Source: an uncultured Bacteroidales bacterium
GTDB taxonomy: Bacteria > Bacteroidota > Bacteroidia > Bacteroidales > Bacteroidaceae
Length of the DNA stretch: 64,000 nt
Direction: 5' to 3'
NCBI GenBank assembly: GCA_902774335.1
Contig: CACYHW010000003.1
Span: 1-64,000 of the forward strand
The notes below the pieces were generated by a model that saw only the letters and a program-made list of their open reading frames with translations, searched no databases and was not told where the DNA came from. The position numbers and the translations under genes are program-made. Shown here one piece after another: positions 36,044 through 46,668 of this stretch; position 1 is the stretch's first letter, and each line of letters starts with the position of its first letter.

Positions 36044-36943
36044 TCATACCAGATGCTTTACCAGATCATCCCTGTCACCGTACAGATAGTCGATAACAGG
36101 CATCTCGATCATGGTGTAGCAACCGGGCTTCTGCAGGACAGATGCACGTGCGGCGCATACCAGGATCTGACCGGTAAGTGCGGGATTGTTGATCTTCATG
36201 TCAAACTCAAAGAGCTGGTTCTGGGTCTTGCCTGATACACCCTTGCGGGTCAGGTTAACACCGTGTCCCATATCCTTGAGAGCATCGACCGACTCCACCT
36301 GCATTACGTGGGTCTCGTCGTTTACAAAGTAGGGATCGGCCTTGATTGCAGCGGCCACATCCTCAAAGCGGTAACCGTCAAGAATCTCAACATATACCAT
36401 ACGGCGATGGATTCCTGTGCCTACAGGGATTGTCATGGAGAGGGCAGCCTTTACACCGGGAACGGCCTTAACGGCTACTGAGTGACCCATTGACATACCG
36501 GGGCCGAAGTTAGTGTAGCTTACACCCTTGGGAGCCATGGCCTGCATGAGAGCGCGTACGATTGAATCGGTACCCGGATCCCATCCTGCTGATATCACAG
36601 CTACCTTTCCGGCCTTAGCGGCAACCTGCTGCAGACGCTTGCGGGTCTCGGGGATGAGAGTATGTATATCAAAGCTGTCAACCGTGTTGATACCCAACGG
36701 AAGAATCTCGTTGGCGTACTCCTCGGTCTTGCGTGAAGGAACGCACAAAATGGCCACATCGGGCTTGGGGAGTTCTGAAATATTCTTTACAATCTTGTAA
36801 CCGTCAAGTTCCTTGGGGCAGTCTGCGCTGCCGTTACGGCGAACTATACCGGCCACCTCGAAATCAGGTGCTGTCTCAAGTGCCTCAAGCACGTACTTGC
36901 CAATGTTTCCATAGCCTACGATCGCTGCTTTGATCTTTTCCAT
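36044..36943 (-). CDS. ddh: meso-Diaminopimelate dehydrogenase
   Basis: NADPH-dependent enzyme making meso-DAP directly from tetrahydrodipicolinate, a one-step bypass of the DapD/E/F branches for lysine and cell-wall synthesis. The 299-residue protein has the Rossmann motif AAIVGYGNIGKYVLEALE, VDSFDIHTLIPETR, SAGWDPGTDSIVRAL, and NFGPGMSMGHSVAVKAV, which are hallmarks of the family. An upstream TTG (36952) was rejected for the ATG at 36943. It stands alone, convergent with the MORN gene. Confidence 0.93.
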   Translation of the reverse strand: MEKIKAAIVGYGNIGKYVLEALETAPDFEVAGIVRRNGSADCPKELDGYKIVKNISELPKPDVAILCVPSRKTEEYANEILPLGINTVDSFDIHTLIPETRKRLQQVAAKAGKVAVISAGWDPGTDSIVRALMQAMAPKGVSYTNFGPGMSMGHSVAVKAVPGVKAALSMTIPVGTGIHRRMVYVEILDGYRFEDVAAAIKADPYFVNDETHVMQVESVDALKDMGHGVNLTRKGVSGKTQNQLFEFDMKINNPALTGQILVCAARASVLQKPGCYTMIEMPVIDYLYGDRDDLVKHLV

Positions 36944-37074
36944 AGTCTTCAATATTAAGGTTTTCTGGGCGCGAAGTTATGAAAAAAGGGCTTTATGTGT
37001 ACGCGTGCGTGCAATAATAACGCGCCGAATACGTTATTTCTTAGCAACAGATACTTAACCAACGCATAATTATC

Positions 37075-37671
37075 ATGATTGAATTCATTCAGGGAAAGAT
37101 TGAAGAACTTACACCCACGCAGGCCGTACTGCTTACACAGGGCGGTGTAGCTTATGATCTGAACATATCCGTCTATACATATTCGGCCATCCAGGGCAAG
37201 GAGGAGACACGTCTGTATGTATACGAAGCCATACGCGAGGATGCCTACATACTTTACGGATTCAGCGGCAAGCAGGAGCGCGAGCTGTTCCTGATGCTCA
37301 TATCCGTACCGGGCATTGGAGGCGCATCGGCCCGTATGATACTGTCGTCGTTCTCACCCCAGGAGCTGATAGGCATAATCAGCTCGGGCAATGACTCGCT
37401 GCTCAAGAAGGTCAAGGGCATCGGCGCCAAGACCGCACAGCGCATCATCGTGGACCTGCACGACAAGATTGCCAAGACCGAGTCCGATGACACCCCGCTC
37501 AACCTGCAGTCAGGCATACAGACCGGCCAGGTAGCTACCGAGGCCGTGACAGCACTCGTAACCCTGGGATTCCCGCAGGCCGCATCACAGAAGGTTGTAC
37601 AGGGCATTCTCAAGGAACAGGATGGTCTGACCGTGGAGGCCGTAATACGTGAAGCTCTGAAACGCATCTGA
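37075..37671 (+). CDS. ruvA: Holliday junction branch migration protein RuvA
   Basis: Binds four-way junctions and recruits RuvB. The 198-residue protein has the N-terminal OB fold ([19 protein letters not shown]), tandem helix-hairpin-helix motifs ([16 protein letters not shown] and [20 protein letters not shown]) and the flexible C-terminal domain III ([20 protein letters not shown]). It lies 22 bp upstream of sprA, an adjacency I recall from other Bacteroidota. Confidence 0.96.
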   Translation: MIEFIQGKIEELTPTQAVLLTQGGVAYDLNISVYTYSAIQGKEETRLYVYEAIREDAYILYGFSGKQERELFLMLISVPGIGGASARMILSSFSPQELIGIISSGNDSLLKKVKGIGAKTAQRIIVDLHDKIAKTESDDTPLNLQSGIQTGQVATEAVTALVTLGFPQAASQKVVQGILKEQDGLTVEAVIREALKRI

Positions 37672-37693
37672 CAAAACACCTTCCCACTGTCTG

Positions 37694-40600
37694 ATGATTA
37701 AAGCAAAGCACCTTGCTGCAGCACTGCTGCTCATGGGCTCCTGCATGTGCGGGAGCCTTAACCCGCTTTATGCGCAAGGTAAGCAGCGCACACTCCCCAA
37801 TCCCGAGAACATCAAGGAGGAGGTCATCTACAATGAGGAGGACAATACATACAAGGTAGGCTACAAACTGGGCGACAGCTATCTGGAGGTGCCCGATGTG
37901 ATGACGCCAAATGAGTACAACCGCATGCTCATGCAGCGCTCCATGCAGTCCTACTACCTGGACAAGTATGCCGAGGAGATGAAAGCCCAGGGCGATGACC
38001 GCTTTGACTTTACCAACATGAAGTTCGACCTGGGTCCGGCCGAGAAGATATTCGGACCGGGCGGAGTGCAGGTAAGAACCAGCGGATCGGCCGCCGTAAA
38101 GTTCGGATACAACCGCAACAAGGTGGACAACCCCTCGCTGTCGGTCCAGAACCGTACCACCGGAGGATTTGACTTTGACGAGCAGATAAACCTGAACATC
38201 AACGCCAAGGTGGGCGACAAGATCAACATGAACCTCAACTACAACACCGAGGCCACGTTCGATATTGACGCCAAGATGATCAAGCTGCGCTACGAGGGCA
38301 AGGAGGATGAGATTATCCGACTCCTGGAGGCCGGTAACATAAGTTTTCCCACCAACTCGTCGCTCATACAGGGTGCAACATCGCTCTTTGGTGTACGTAC
38401 CGACCTGCAGTTCGGCAAGCTCAAACTGCAGATGGTGCTCTCGCAGAAGGAGTCGTCATCATCATCGGTCAACTCACAGGGCGGTCAGCAGATAACGGAC
38501 TTTGAGATTGACGCCAGCAGCTATGACGAGAACCGTCACTTCTTCCTGGCCCATTTCTTCCGCGACAACTATGACGCCAACATGGCCATGCTGCCCAACA
38601 TCATATCGGGAGTGCAGATTACCCGAATCGAGGTGTGGGTAACCAACAAACGCAGCAACTACGACAACCCGCGTAACATAGTGGCCTTTACCGACCTGGG
38701 TGAGACGGACCACATCAGCAACAACACCTGGAATCCGCAGGGCGGCCCCGCTCCCGCCAACGCAGCCAACGACCTGTACCGCCGCATCAGCACCGACTAC
38801 TCGGCTATTCGCGACATAGACCAGGTGGCTGTCACGCTGGGAAACATACTGGAGGGCAGCACCGACTATGAGAAGATATCCAACGCCCGCAAGCTCACCA
38901 CATCGGACTATACACTCAACAGCGAACTGGGTTACATATCGCTCAAGAGCGCTCTTTCATCGGACGAGGTGCTGGCTGTAGCCTTTGAGTACACCTATGG
39001 CGGACAGAGCTATCAGGTGGGTGAGTTCTCATCGGACAATACCGATGCGGGACAGACGCTTATTGTCAAGCTGCTTAAATCCAACTCCAACTCTCCCGGC
39101 AGCGGCACATGGGACCTTATGATGAAGAACATCTACTCCATCACGCAGGGCAACATACAGAACGCTCAGTTCAAGCTGGGCATCTACTACGACAGCGACA
39201 GCACCGGAAGCCGCCTGTCATATATTCCCGAGGCCGACCTCAAGAGCACCCCGCTGCTGCGCATGATGAACCTGGACCGTCTGGACGACAAGAACAACCC
39301 CCACCCCAACGGCAAGTTCGACTTTATTGACAACTATACCGTCCAGGCACAGAACGGTAAGATCATATTCCCCGTAGTGGAGCCTTTCGGCAGCCATCTG
39401 CGCAAGATGATAGACAACGACGCCATAGCAGGCAAGTACGTGTTCCAGGAGTTGTATGACTCCACACGCGTAGTGGCCAAGCGTATTGCCGACAAGGATA
39501 AGTTCGTACTTATGGGCCAGTACTCGGGATCTGGCAGCAACGTGATACAGCTGGGCTCCTACAACATACCGCGCGGATCGGTGATAGTGACTGCCGGCGG
39601 TGTGACACTGATAGAGAACGCCGACTACACGGTGGACTACAGCATGGGTACGGTGACCATCATCAACCAGGGTATTATCGATGCCGGCACCAGCGTGAAC
39701 GTGCAGTTGGAGAGCAACACCGAGTACAGCATGCAGCGCAAGACCATGGCCGGACTGAACTGGATGTATGACTTCAACCCCAACCTGCAGTTAGGCGGTA
39801 CATTCATGCACCTGAACGAGAAGCCTCTGACCAGTAAGGTGACCATGGGTGACGAGCCTCTGGTCAACACCATGTACGGACTCAACATAAACTGGAAACA
39901 TGAGAGCCAGGCCATAACCAACATACTGGACAAGATACCGTTCGTGACAGCCACCAAGCCGTCCAGCATCAATTTCAAGGCCGAGATGGCCGCGCTGCAG
40001 TCGTCGGTATCGGACAAGGTACAGGGACAGGCATCGTACATAGACGACTTTGAGGCAGCCGAGAGCGGCATATCCATATCACAGCCGTCGGCATGGTCGC
40101 TGTCGTCAGTGCCCAAGGGCATGCCGGGATACGGTCTGTCAGGCCAGGTGGAGTCCGGCTTTAACCGTGCTCTCATAAACTGGTTCACAATAGACCCGCT
40201 GTTTACCAGACGTAACTCGCCGCTTACCCCCTCACATATCAAGACCGATCTGGACCAACTGTCCAACCACTATGTACGTGAGGTCTACGAGCGTGAACTC
40301 TACCCCAACAAGGAGAGCACGTCAAGCGAGTCCACCACCCTGCAGGTGCTCAACCTGGCATACTACCCCAATGAGCGCGGTCCATACAACCTGAACCCCG
40401 CCCTGGATGCCGACGGTCATCTGACCAACCCGCAGAGCAACTGGGGCGGTATAATGCGCCGACTGACCACTACCGACTTTGAGGCAGCCAACATTGAGTA
40501 CATTGAGTTCTGGATGCTGGATCCCTTCATATACAACCCAAGCGCCGCCGGCGGTGACATGTACCTGAACCTGGGTGAGGTCTCCGAGGACGTGCTGCTG

Positions 40601-43600
40601 GACGGCAAGAAGTTCTATGAGAACGGACTGCCCGTGGACGGCGACTCCGCCAAGTGGACGCAGACCGTATGGGGTAAGGTCCCCAACGGAAAGAGCCTGG
40701 TATATGCATTTGACAACAACAATGCCGACAGCCGCGACCGTCAGGATGTGGGTCTGAACGGACTGTCATCGGACGAGGAGCGCACATGGCCCGCCTACGC
40801 AGCCTACCTGAACCAGATACGCGGCATATTGAGGCCCGAGGTGTTCAAGACATTCTATGACGACCCCGCAGCCGACAACTACCACTACTATCGCGGATCG
40901 GACTACGACGATGTACACATGTCCGTGCTGGACCGCTACCGCAGGTACAACGGCACCGAGGGCAACTCGCCCAACTCGGCCGAGAGCGGCAGCCGTTATG
41001 ACCAGTCGGCCCGCACCACCCCCGATGTGGAGGATGCCAACGGCGACTATACCATGGATGAGTACGAGAAGTTCTTCCAGTACCGCATATCACTTCGTCC
41101 CGCCGACCTGGAAATAGGCCGCAACTATATATCCGATAAGCGTGAGGTCAAGGTCAAACTGCGCAACGGCAACACCGAGACCGTGAACTGGTACTGCTTC
41201 CGCGTGCCCGTGACCGACTTTGAGAAGGCCGAGGGCGGCATACGCGACTTCAGTTCAATAAGGTTCATGCGCATATACCTGACCGGATTCAGCGAGGAGG
41301 TTCATGTACGATTCGGTTCCCTGGAGCTCATGACCAGCCAGTGGCGTAACTACGAGCAGCCCATATACAGTGCCACCAACCGCACTCCCTCCATATCGGG
41401 CAAGTTCTCGGCCACATCGGTCAACATCGAGGAGAACGGCGACCGCGCCCCCGTGAACTACGTGGTTCCTCCCGGCGTGACACGTATACTCGACCCCACA
41501 CAGGTTCAGCTGGTTCAGGACAACGAGCAGGCCATGAGCCTGAGAGTGCTCGGACTGGGTGCCGGCGAGGCACGCGGTATCTACAAGAAGAGCTCGCTTG
41601 ACCTGCGCAAGTACCAGCGCATACAGATGTTCAGCCACGCCGAGGCCGTGGTGCCCGATGACGGATCGCTCAGGGACGGTGACATATCGGTATTCATACG
41701 TCTGGGATCGGACTACTCGGGCAACTACTACGAGTATGAGATTCCGCTGGACCTCACCCCCGCCGGCCATTACAGCGGTACCAACGAGAGCGACCGCCGT
41801 CTGGTGTGGCCGCTGGAGAACATGCTGGATATTGACTTTGACATACTGACACAGGTCAAGAACAACCGCAACATACAGAAGAACCTGGGTGCCATTAACG
41901 GTACATCGGTCTACAGCGAGTATGACCCGGGCCATCCCGAGAACAGGATAAGTGTTGTGGGTAACCCATCCATAGGCAATGTACGCGCCATAATGATAGG
42001 TGTGCGCAACAACTCCATGAGCGCCAAGAGTGCCGAGGTATGGGTCAACGAGCTTCGTCTGGTAGGTTACGAGAGCAAGGGTGGAATGGCAGCCCACAGC
42101 ACCCTGGGACTCAAGCTGTCCGACCTGGCATCGGTAGACCTGTCAGGTCAGATGAGCACTGCCGGTTACGGAGGACTGGAGCAGAGCATCAAGGACCGTA
42201 AGACCGATGACTACTACAAATACTCCATAACCACCAGCACCAACGTAGGACGTTTCCTGCCCGAGAAGTCCAAGATATCCATACCTGTCTACTACTCCTA
42301 CACCAAAGAGAAGACGTCGCCCAAGTACAGTCCGTATGATACCGACCTTATTCTGGACGATGTGATAGAGTCATACCCCGAGGGACATGCACGTGACTCC
42401 ATACAGAGCATATCGCAGGATATCAGGGAGAGCCATAACTTCAGTGTCTCCAACGCCAAGGTCAACATAAGCAGTGAGAATCCTATGCCTTATGACCCTG
42501 CCAACTTCTCGTTCAGCTATTCGCAGAGCGTAACCGACAGAAGCAACAGCACCATTGAGTACGAGCATGACGAGAACTGGAGAGCAGCACTTGACTACAG
42601 CTATTCACCCTCGTTAAAGGGATGGACTCCCTTTGCATCCATACCCATCGAGGGCCGATGGTTCAGCATTGTCAAGGACACCAGGATAAGTTTCCTGCCC
42701 CAGAGCTTCTCGTTCAACACAAGCCTTCAGCGCAGCTACCACGAGCTTCAGGAACGTGACCTGGAGGGATCGGACGGCATTCCCGTAACATTCTCGCAGC
42801 AGTTCTACTGGAACCGCGACCTCTCCATACGCTGGGATCCGTTCCAACTGCTCAAGCTGTCACTGACTGCACGCACCAGAGCCGAGGTGGAGGAACCCTA
42901 CACCGTTGTGAACAAGGATCTCTATCCCGATGAGTACCAGTTCTGGAAAGACTCCGTCAAGACCAGCCTCATGAATATGGGACGTCCGCTTGACTACAGC
43001 CAGTCCTTCAACGCATCCTATAACATACCCATCAACAAGATACCCGTGTTTGACTGGATGACGGCCGATGCCAGCTTCAACTCCAGCTATTCATGGAACC
43101 GCGGAACCACCTATGCCGGCGGCGTATCCTACGGTAACATTATATCCAACAGACGCTCCGTTTCACTCAACGGAAGGTTCAACCTGCTCAACATGTACAA
43201 CAAGGTGACCTATCTGCACAGGATCAACAACAGGTACTCCACCAACAGCACTGCCGCCAACGCATACGCAGTGAACCGTAACAAGAGGTTCCAGCAGGAG
43301 ATGACCCTTATACCGGGTAAGCGCAACGTCATACTGCACCAGTTGGGTACGCTCAACCCGCTCATTACCGCCACCACCAAGGACGGCAAGAGCGTCAAGC
43401 TCAAATACAGGAAGCTGAGCGCCGACAGCGTGCTTATCAAGGTAAAGGACACCATGGACGTAGTGATTAAGGCCATACAGGATCCCGATATGCCGGTAAG
43501 GAGAAACAGGTTCAACATGCGTGAAGGAATGGATATGGGACTCCGTGCTCTCATGATGGTGCGTAACATCTCTGTCACCTACCGCAACGACTACTCAATG

Positions 43601-44932
43601 TCACTGCCCGGATTCATGCCCAACTCGCAGATGCTGGGTCAGAACAGCAGCGCCGGCCTGTTGGCTCCGGGTCTGGACTTTGCATTCGGACTTACCGGTG
43701 ACAACTACCTGTACCGCGCCATCGATAACGGCTGGCTGCTCACAGGCGACAGCATAGCCCACACCGCAGCCTCCACCGCCACACAGGATCTGCAGGTCAA
43801 GATGACCATAGAGCCTTTCGCCGACTTGAGAATCGATGCCAACGCCAGCTGGAGCAAATCGGACAACAACCGTATACAATATATGTACGCGGGCATGCCG
43901 CGCACGCGCGGAGGTAACTTCAGCATGACCGTCATCACCATAGGAAGTGCGTTTGAGAGCCACTCGTCAAGCAATAACTACCGCTCACGCGCCTTTGACC
44001 GCTTTATCAGCAGTCTGCCCACATTCCGTGACCGCATAGAGGCACAGTATCAGGGTGCACGCTATCCTGCAGCCTCGTCACTGGCAGGACAGGCTTACAA
44101 CAGCGCCAACGGCGGCGTGGACATGTACTCATCGGACGTACTTATACCCGCCTTCCTGGCGGCCTATACCGGACGTGACGCCAAGAAGGCAACCCTGGAC
44201 CTGTTCCCCGACATGCTTAGCATACTGCCCAACTGGTCATTCACATACAGCGGTCTGAGCAAGCTGCCGTTCTTCAAGAAGTACTTCAAGAGCTTCAACC
44301 TGACACACGCCTACAAGAGCGTCTACTCGGTGGGCAGCTTCAACACCTTCAACAGTTATATGGAGTACATGAACGGACGCGGATTCATAGAGGATGTCTC
44401 CACCGGCAACCCCATACCCAGCAGCATGTTCAATATCGGTTCGGTATCCATCAACGAGTCATTCTCACCTCTTTGCGGCGTCAACATGACGTTCCTCAAT
44501 GACGTATCGGCCCGTCTGGAATACCGAAAGACACGCGTGCTCACACTGAGTACCACTGCCGTCCAGGTTGTTGAGACCACGTCCGATGACATTACCGCAG
44601 GTGCCGGCTACAAGATTACGGGAGTCAAGCTGTTCGGAGCCCAGCCTGGAAGCGGACGCAACAGGGTAAGCAACGACCTGAACCTGAGCGCCGACTTCTC
44701 GCTGCGCAACCAGAACGCCCTGTGCCGCAACCTGCGCGAGGATATGACCCAGGCCACCAGCGGCAACCGCGCCATCAAGTTCTCGTTCCAGGCCGACTAC
44801 ACCTACAGCCGCATGCTGACGCTCAACTTCTACTATGATTTCCAGAGCAACTTCCCGCTGGTATCAACATCATCCTACCCCACCAGCACTCACGATGCCG
44901 GCATGACATTGAAGTTCACTCTGACCAGGTAA
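37694..44932 (+). CDS. sprA: Type IX secretion translocon SprA/Sov
   Basis: Giant outer-membrane barrel that forms the T9SS pore (36 strands in Flavobacterium SprA). The 2412-residue protein has a signal peptide (cleavage near NPLYAQ), the SprA N-terminal region (ISFPTNSSLIQGATSLFGVRTDLQFGKL; KESSSSSVNSQGGQQITDF, a typical SprA segment), two to three repeated blocks such as YKLGDSYLEVPDVMTPNEYN, and a C-terminus of alternating strands ending LKFTLTR. Its length matches the family (about 2400-2500). With PorT and CTD-bearing proteins in this window it shows that the organism has a T9SS. No other T9SS core genes (porV, gldKLMN) are present here. Confidence 0.95.
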   Translation: MIKAKHLAAALLLMGSCMCGSLNPLYAQGKQRTLPNPENIKEEVIYNEEDNTYKVGYKLGDSYLEVPDVMTPNEYNRMLMQRSMQSYYLDKYAEEMKAQGDDRFDFTNMKFDLGPAEKIFGPGGVQVRTSGSAAVKFGYNRNKVDNPSLSVQNRTTGGFDFDEQINLNINAKVGDKINMNLNYNTEATFDIDAKMIKLRYEGKEDEIIRLLEAGNISFPTNSSLIQGATSLFGVRTDLQFGKLKLQMVLSQKESSSSSVNSQGGQQITDFEIDASSYDENRHFFLAHFFRDNYDANMAMLPNIISGVQITRIEVWVTNKRSNYDNPRNIVAFTDLGETDHISNNTWNPQGGPAPANAANDLYRRISTDYSAIRDIDQVAVTLGNILEGSTDYEKISNARKLTTSDYTLNSELGYISLKSALSSDEVLAVAFEYTYGGQSYQVGEFSSDNTDAGQTLIVKLLKSNSNSPGSGTWDLMMKNIYSITQGNIQNAQFKLGIYYDSDSTGSRLSYIPEADLKSTPLLRMMNLDRLDDKNNPHPNGKFDFIDNYTVQAQNGKIIFPVVEPFGSHLRKMIDNDAIAGKYVFQELYDSTRVVAKRIADKDKFVLMGQYSGSGSNVIQLGSYNIPRGSVIVTAGGVTLIENADYTVDYSMGTVTIINQGIIDAGTSVNVQLESNTEYSMQRKTMAGLNWMYDFNPNLQLGGTFMHLNEKPLTSKVTMGDEPLVNTMYGLNINWKHESQAITNILDKIPFVTATKPSSINFKAEMAALQSSVSDKVQGQASYIDDFEAAESGISISQPSAWSLSSVPKGMPGYGLSGQVESGFNRALINWFTIDPLFTRRNSPLTPSHIKTDLDQLSNHYVREVYERELYPNKESTSSESTTLQVLNLAYYPNERGPYNLNPALDADGHLTNPQSNWGGIMRRLTTTDFEAANIEYIEFWMLDPFIYNPSAAGGDMYLNLGEVSEDVLLDGKKFYENGLPVDGDSAKWTQTVWGKVPNGKSLVYAFDNNNADSRDRQDVGLNGLSSDEERTWPAYAAYLNQIRGILRPEVFKTFYDDPAADNYHYYRGSDYDDVHMSVLDRYRRYNGTEGNSPNSAESGSRYDQSARTTPDVEDANGDYTMDEYEKFFQYRISLRPADLEIGRNYISDKREVKVKLRNGNTETVNWYCFRVPVTDFEKAEGGIRDFSSIRFMRIYLTGFSEEVHVRFGSLELMTSQWRNYEQPIYSATNRTPSISGKFSATSVNIEENGDRAPVNYVVPPGVTRILDPTQVQLVQDNEQAMSLRVLGLGAGEARGIYKKSSLDLRKYQRIQMFSHAEAVVPDDGSLRDGDISVFIRLGSDYSGNYYEYEIPLDLTPAGHYSGTNESDRRLVWPLENMLDIDFDILTQVKNNRNIQKNLGAINGTSVYSEYDPGHPENRISVVGNPSIGNVRAIMIGVRNNSMSAKSAEVWVNELRLVGYESKGGMAAHSTLGLKLSDLASVDLSGQMSTAGYGGLEQSIKDRKTDDYYKYSITTSTNVGRFLPEKSKISIPVYYSYTKEKTSPKYSPYDTDLILDDVIESYPEGHARDSIQSISQDIRESHNFSVSNAKVNISSENPMPYDPANFSFSYSQSVTDRSNSTIEYEHDENWRAALDYSYSPSLKGWTPFASIPIEGRWFSIVKDTRISFLPQSFSFNTSLQRSYHELQERDLEGSDGIPVTFSQQFYWNRDLSIRWDPFQLLKLSLTARTRAEVEEPYTVVNKDLYPDEYQFWKDSVKTSLMNMGRPLDYSQSFNASYNIPINKIPVFDWMTADASFNSSYSWNRGTTYAGGVSYGNIISNRRSVSLNGRFNLLNMYNKVTYLHRINNRYSTNSTAANAYAVNRNKRFQQEMTLIPGKRNVILHQLGTLNPLITATTKDGKSVKLKYRKLSADSVLIKVKDTMDVVIKAIQDPDMPVRRNRFNMREGMDMGLRALMMVRNISVTYRNDYSMSLPGFMPNSQMLGQNSSAGLLAPGLDFAFGLTGDNYLYRAIDNGWLLTGDSIAHTAASTATQDLQVKMTIEPFADLRIDANASWSKSDNNRIQYMYAGMPRTRGGNFSMTVITIGSAFESHSSSNNYRSRAFDRFISSLPTFRDRIEAQYQGARYPAASSLAGQAYNSANGGVDMYSSDVLIPAFLAAYTGRDAKKATLDLFPDMLSILPNWSFTYSGLSKLPFFKKYFKSFNLTHAYKSVYSVGSFNTFNSYMEYMNGRGFIEDVSTGNPIPSSMFNIGSVSINESFSPLCGVNMTFLNDVSARLEYRKTRVLTLSTTAVQVVETTSDDITAGAGYKITGVKLFGAQPGSGRNRVSNDLNLSADFSLRNQNALCRNLREDMTQATSGNRAIKFSFQADYTYSRMLTLNFYYDFQSNFPLVSTSSYPTSTHDAGMTLKFTLTR

Positions 44933-44951
44933 TGCAATTACCCGTCAACGG

Positions 44952-46649
44952 TCATTCCAGTGAGATAGAGAAAGATGTCTTGCAACGGGTGTCCTGTGAT
45001 GAGGCCGAGAAATCGGCCTTGTATTCACCCTGTACGTTCAGGTCATACTCCGGGAGAACAAACTCAAGGATCTGGCTCTCACCGGGCTGAAGCATGGAGG
45101 TTTTGGCATATGACCGGAGTTCGCGGGTCTGATTGGCCAAACGGCTTCCCGGCCTTTCAAGATAGAGTTGTACAATATCCTTTCCTGGTACGACTCCGGT
45201 ATTGGTTACAGTTACGGAAAGATTGACCGTCCCTGCCTGGAACTCAACCTGCGGTTCGCTATAGATAAAGGATGTGTAGCTCAGGCCGTATCCGAACGGG
45301 TATGATATCTGTCGGGAGTTACCCGATATGTTATCGTCAAGGTAAGTCTCAATCAGTTTGCCCGATGTGTTTACGCGGCCGTTCAGAATATCGGTAACGG
45401 CACTGCCTGTCAACTGTCCGGGCTTTCCTGCCAGCAGGATGGCATCAGGCTGCGACTTCCAGCTTGCGGTCCCGATGGGGCTGTCGGTGTTGAGCAGTAC
45501 AACCACCTTTTTGTTCTTGGAGTGGAAGGCGTCACATACATCCTTGATTAATTCCTTCTCGGCATCCGTAAGCAGATAATCATTTGCATCGGCACGACCC
45601 AGTGTTATTATGGCCAGATGGCTCGCTATGGCATCGGCACGGAACTGATACGGCTTGCGTACCAGCGTAGAAGGAACGACCGGTTCCTTGGAGTATTTGC
45701 TGTAGGCTGTGTACACCGACGGCTCAAGTTTGAAGCCGGCATCTTTGAGGGCCTGGGCATACATATCGTATGAGTTTACACCGTAAAGGGCAATCATATT
45801 GAAGTTTCGGCCCAAGGGCAGGATTCCGTTGTTCTTGAGCAGCACCATGCCCTCGGCTATACCGCTGCGCAGCATGTCGGCATCAGGTTCCTGAACGGGA
45901 ACGTTGCGTTGGTCATCGGACTGCATACGGGGTGAGCCGGCAATAAGATCCAGCATTCTCTCCACGTTATAGTCGATGACTGCGGCGTCCAACAATCCGT
46001 TTTGGACAGCCTCGGCAATGCTTTGTACATAGTTAACCGCACTGTCACCCGGACAGCCCATCATAATGACGCCTTCAAAGCCCCACTCACTGCGCAGTAT
46101 GCTGTCGGTGGCAGCTATCAGGTCCGGAGCGGCGCAGCTGACAATGACGGCCCGCGGCTGTGACTCACGCAGAGTAACTTCGAAGCCTTTGTCATCAATG
46201 GTATTCACACTCAGAGCGGCACCCAATCCGTTGGACTGCACTCCCTCAACCAGGGCGGCTGTCATGCGGCCTTTGATAACAGGATTTTCAATGTCCGGTT
46301 CCTCAATGAGCAGCAGGTCTGTACCGCCGCTTCTCATGCGGGCTCCCGTTGAGACACCGGACTCACGGACAAGCTGCAGATTCCAGCTTTGGGCCAAGGA
46401 ATTGACATTGTACTCCTTCCCGGCAGCACAGGCCGATACCTCTACGGACGGAATGCCCAAACGGGATATGGGATATGTCTGGCCGGAACCCTGCGTATAT
46501 ACGAGCAGATTCACTTTATCCTGAAGTGTCATGGCATCGATTAGCTTGCTCACGGGCGATTTGCCGAACACGGCTTTGCGGTTACATGATACCGTAAATA
46601 CCATTGCTGCAAGAATGCATGCTACAGGAAAAAGGTGACGCTTACTCAT
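44952..46649 (-). CDS. Degenerate GH3-like lipoprotein, probable non-catalytic
   Basis: A 565-residue predicted lipoprotein (lipobox TVSC, Cys22) related to glycoside hydrolase family 3 beta-glucosidases. Recognisable parts are the start MTLQDKVNLLVY...GIPSVEVS, the end of the barrel WGFEGVIMMG, the alpha/beta-sandwich domain (ADMLRSGIAEGMVLLKNNGILPLG ... PFGYGLSYTSF) and a fibronectin-III-like C-terminal domain. The TIM barrel is strongly shortened and the nucleophile motif SDW after GFxG is replaced by MGC (about residues 197-199); the KH/xN substrate motifs are missing too. It is therefore likely a binding or scaffold protein. It lies 19 bp downstream of cca. Confidence 0.8.
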   Translation of the reverse strand: MSKRHLFPVACILAAMVFTVSCNRKAVFGKSPVSKLIDAMTLQDKVNLLVYTQGSGQTYPISRLGIPSVEVSACAAGKEYNVNSLAQSWNLQLVRESGVSTGARMRSGGTDLLLIEEPDIENPVIKGRMTAALVEGVQSNGLGAALSVNTIDDKGFEVTLRESQPRAVIVSCAAPDLIAATDSILRSEWGFEGVIMMGCPGDSAVNYVQSIAEAVQNGLLDAAVIDYNVERMLDLIAGSPRMQSDDQRNVPVQEPDADMLRSGIAEGMVLLKNNGILPLGRNFNMIALYGVNSYDMYAQALKDAGFKLEPSVYTAYSKYSKEPVVPSTLVRKPYQFRADAIASHLAIITLGRADANDYLLTDAEKELIKDVCDAFHSKNKKVVVLLNTDSPIGTASWKSQPDAILLAGKPGQLTGSAVTDILNGRVNTSGKLIETYLDDNISGNSRQISYPFGYGLSYTSFIYSEPQVEFQAGTVNLSVTVTNTGVVPGKDIVQLYLERPGSRLANQTRELRSYAKTSMLQPGESQILEFVLPEYDLNVQGEYKADFSASSQDTRCKTSFSISLE

Positions 46650-46668
46650 ACGCAACAGGTTTTTGGGG

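Noticed and set aside
41255-42097. Minus-strand 280-residue open frame within sprA
   Set aside because: Antisense shadow of a conserved giant gene, no motif.
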